Positions 62,722 through 64,000 of a DNA stretch of 64,000 nt are shown piece after piece. Location of the stretch: assembly GCA_016214955.1 (NCBI GenBank), contig JACRMN010000019.1:124001-188000 (forward strand). The letters run 5' to 3'. This stretch comes from Deltaproteobacteria bacterium. Lineage in GTDB: Bacteria; Myxococcota; Myxococcia; Myxococcales; Anaeromyxobacteraceae. Below the pieces are notes generated by a model. That model was not told where the DNA came from, did no database searches, and saw nothing but the letters and a program-made list of their open reading frames with translations. Positions within the stretch are counted from its first letter, which is position 1; every line of letters begins with the position of its first letter. A program made the translations under genes and the position numbers.

Positions 62722-63063
62722 ATGCACCCCCTCTTCGACGCCTTCCTCGCCCAGACGGCCGAGGGCCAGCAGAGCCCCATCACCGCGCTGCTCCCGTTCC
62801 TGGCCATCGCGGTGGTCTTCTACTTCATCTTCTTCCGGCCCCAGCAGAAGCAGCAGAAGCAGCACCAGGCCTTCCTGCAGGGGCTCAAGAAGGGCGACGA
62901 GGTGGTCACCCAGGCCGGTCTCATCGGCGAGGTGGTCCTGGTCGAGGACCGGGTGGTCACCATCAACGTCGGCGGCGGCATCAAGCTCCGCGTGCTCAAG
63001 GCCCAGGTGGCCGGGCAGTGGAAGGAGAACCCGCAGCCCGAGGCAAAGGCGGAGAAGAAGTGA
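62722..63063 (+). CDS. yajC: Preprotein translocase accessory subunit YajC
   Basis: A 113-residue YajC. One membrane helix (ITALLPFLAIAVVFYFIFFRPQQKQ) with the family motif F-R-P-Q-x-K is followed by QGLKKGDEVVTQAGLIGEV and a small beta domain. It binds SecDF and stabilises protein export. The stop overlaps the secD start by one base (TGATG). Confidence 0.95.
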   Translation: MHPLFDAFLAQTAEGQQSPITALLPFLAIAVVFYFIFFRPQQKQQKQHQAFLQGLKKGDEVVTQAGLIGEVVLVEDRVVTINVGGGIKLRVLKAQVAGQWKENPQPEAKAEKK

Positions 63064-64000
63064 TGGAGCGCTCCTGGTACTGGCGCGTCGCGCTGATCCT
63101 CGGCGTGACGATCTTCTCGGTCTACCAGCTGATTCCCAGCTGGTACTACTTCTCGCTCGCGCCCGACAGGCGCAACGGGCCCGAGTACGAGCAGTCGGTC
63201 CCGGGCTGGGCGCCCAAGGCCGCCCGCCACCTCAACCTCGGCCTCGACCTCCAGGGCGGCATCCACCTGGCCATGGGCGTGGACGTGGAGCGGGCGGTGA
63301 AGGCCAAGGTGGCGCGCCGCGCCGACGAGATCGGCGACTTCCTCAAGGAGAAGGGGGTGGCGGTCACCTCCGCCGGCACCACGCCCGACGGCAGCCGCGT
63401 CGAGGTGAAGAGCGCCGACCCCAAGAAGGCCGCCGAGCTGGTCATCGACGCCTATGGCAGCGAGATGTACGCCCCGGCCGGCGCCCTCGAGGGCGCGAGC
63501 TGGTTCGCGTTCAAGCCCCGCGCCATCACCGAGTTCCAGCAGAAGGCGGTGGAGCAGGCCGAGAAGACCATCCGCAACCGCGTGGACAAGTGGGGCGTCA
63601 CCGAGCCCGACATCAAGCGCAAGGCCAACAACCAGATCCAGATCCAGCTCCCCGGCTTCAAGGACCCCGAGAAGGCCAAGGAGCTGCTGGGCCGCACCGC
63701 CCAGCTCGAGTTCAAGATCACCGACGACGAGTCCACCGCCCTCGACCCCCTGCGCGGCAAGCTCCCGGCCTGCCCCTACGACCAGGGCATGATCCAGCTC
63801 CCCCTGCCCGACGGCGGCTGCTGGACGGTGGAGGGCGTGGAGCTGCCCGGCGGCGGCGCCCGCGAGGTGACGCTGCTGGCCGCCAGCCGGCGCGACAAGC
63901 TCGAGGCGGCCATCGAGCAGCACGCCAGGCCGCTGCTCTCCCGCGAGCAGGAGATGGGCATCGGCGAGGTCCTGGTGGGCATGGGCGTGGTCAAGGAGCG
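63063..64000 (+). CDS. secD: Protein translocase subunit SecD, N-terminal part (cut by window end)
   Basis: About 312 residues are visible, open to the window end. The first helix (ALILGVTIFSVYQLIP) leads to LNLGLDLQGGIHLAMGV, the SecD signature, then IRNRVDKWGVTEPDI and IQLPGFKDPEKAKELLG of the periplasmic P1 domain. SecD with SecF uses the proton gradient to pull exported proteins. The ATG at 63063 overlaps the yajC stop, indicating translational coupling. Confidence 0.95.
   Translation, partial: MERSWYWRVALILGVTIFSVYQLIPSWYYFSLAPDRRNGPEYEQSVPGWAPKAARHLNLGLDLQGGIHLAMGVDVERAVKAKVARRADEIGDFLKEKGVAVTSAGTTPDGSRVEVKSADPKKAAELVIDAYGSEMYAPAGALEGASWFAFKPRAITEFQQKAVEQAEKTIRNRVDKWGVTEPDIKRKANNQIQIQLPGFKDPEKAKELLGRTAQLEFKITDDESTALDPLRGKLPACPYDQGMIQLPLPDGGCWTVEGVELPGGGAREVTLLAASRRDKLEAAIEQHARPLLSREQEMGIGEVLVGMGVVKE

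Overview
The window is 64 kb of very GC-rich DNA (by eye above 70 percent, nearly every third codon position G or C) packed with genes. No gene-free stretch exceeds 300 bases; the longest is about 230 bases, 32422-32652. The gene content fits a deltaproteobacterium of the Myxococcota, most likely Anaeromyxobacter-like: two complex I clusters, zinc-ribbon FHA proteins next to a Ser/Thr kinase, a PEGA lipoprotein, a PilZ protein, bifunctional Rel, and the order queA-pilZ-tgt-yajC-secD. This assignment is inference from gene content, not from a marker gene. I see no rRNA, tRNA, insertion sequence, CRISPR array or prophage.

Layout. 1-1731: end of a CvpA-like membrane protein, an Rrf2 Fe-S regulator and a PHP phosphoesterase. 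1735-13376 (minus): nuoABCDHIJKLMN, an 11-subunit complex I operon without the NADH module (E, F, G). 13537-20039 (plus): a second operon, nuoABCDGHI, reading away from the first from a shared 160-bp promoter region. 20097-28175: AmpG-like permease, PEGA lipoprotein/MoaB/TIGR02757 operon, a lone flagellar-rod-like gene, a GT39 glycosyltransferase, a CdaZ-type diadenylate cyclase, DksA and an FHA protein. 28291-32421: Ser/Thr kinase followed by a LytS/LytR two-component system. 32653-39973: lactate module (FAD/Fe-S D-lactate dehydrogenase, lactate permease, LutABC). 39995-40531: a histone-like basic/acidic protein.

40678-50802 is a tricarboxylate-uptake island: porin, AbrB-family and TerC-family membrane proteins (the TerC gene is disrupted near its 5' end), TctE/TctD sensor-regulator, a divergent solute-binding protein, and the TctC/TctB/TctA transporter. 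The combination resembles Burkholderiales loci and may have been acquired. 50936-64000 returns to core genes: thiamine-binding protein, a second FHA protein, Rel, RidA, two divergent lysine-2,3-aminomutase paralogues, DedA, SpoIID/LytB, QueA, PilZ, Tgt, YajC and the start of SecD.

Together the genes describe a respiratory heterotroph: lactate and carboxylates are imported and oxidised into the quinone pool, and two forms of complex I work on it. Signalling capacity is rich (ppGpp with DksA, probable c-di-AMP, PilZ/c-di-GMP, Ser/Thr kinase with FHA, two two-component systems). A striking regulatory trait is that many monocistronic genes have a sigma-70-like -10 box only 6-12 bases before the start codon, implying leaderless or nearly leaderless mRNAs.
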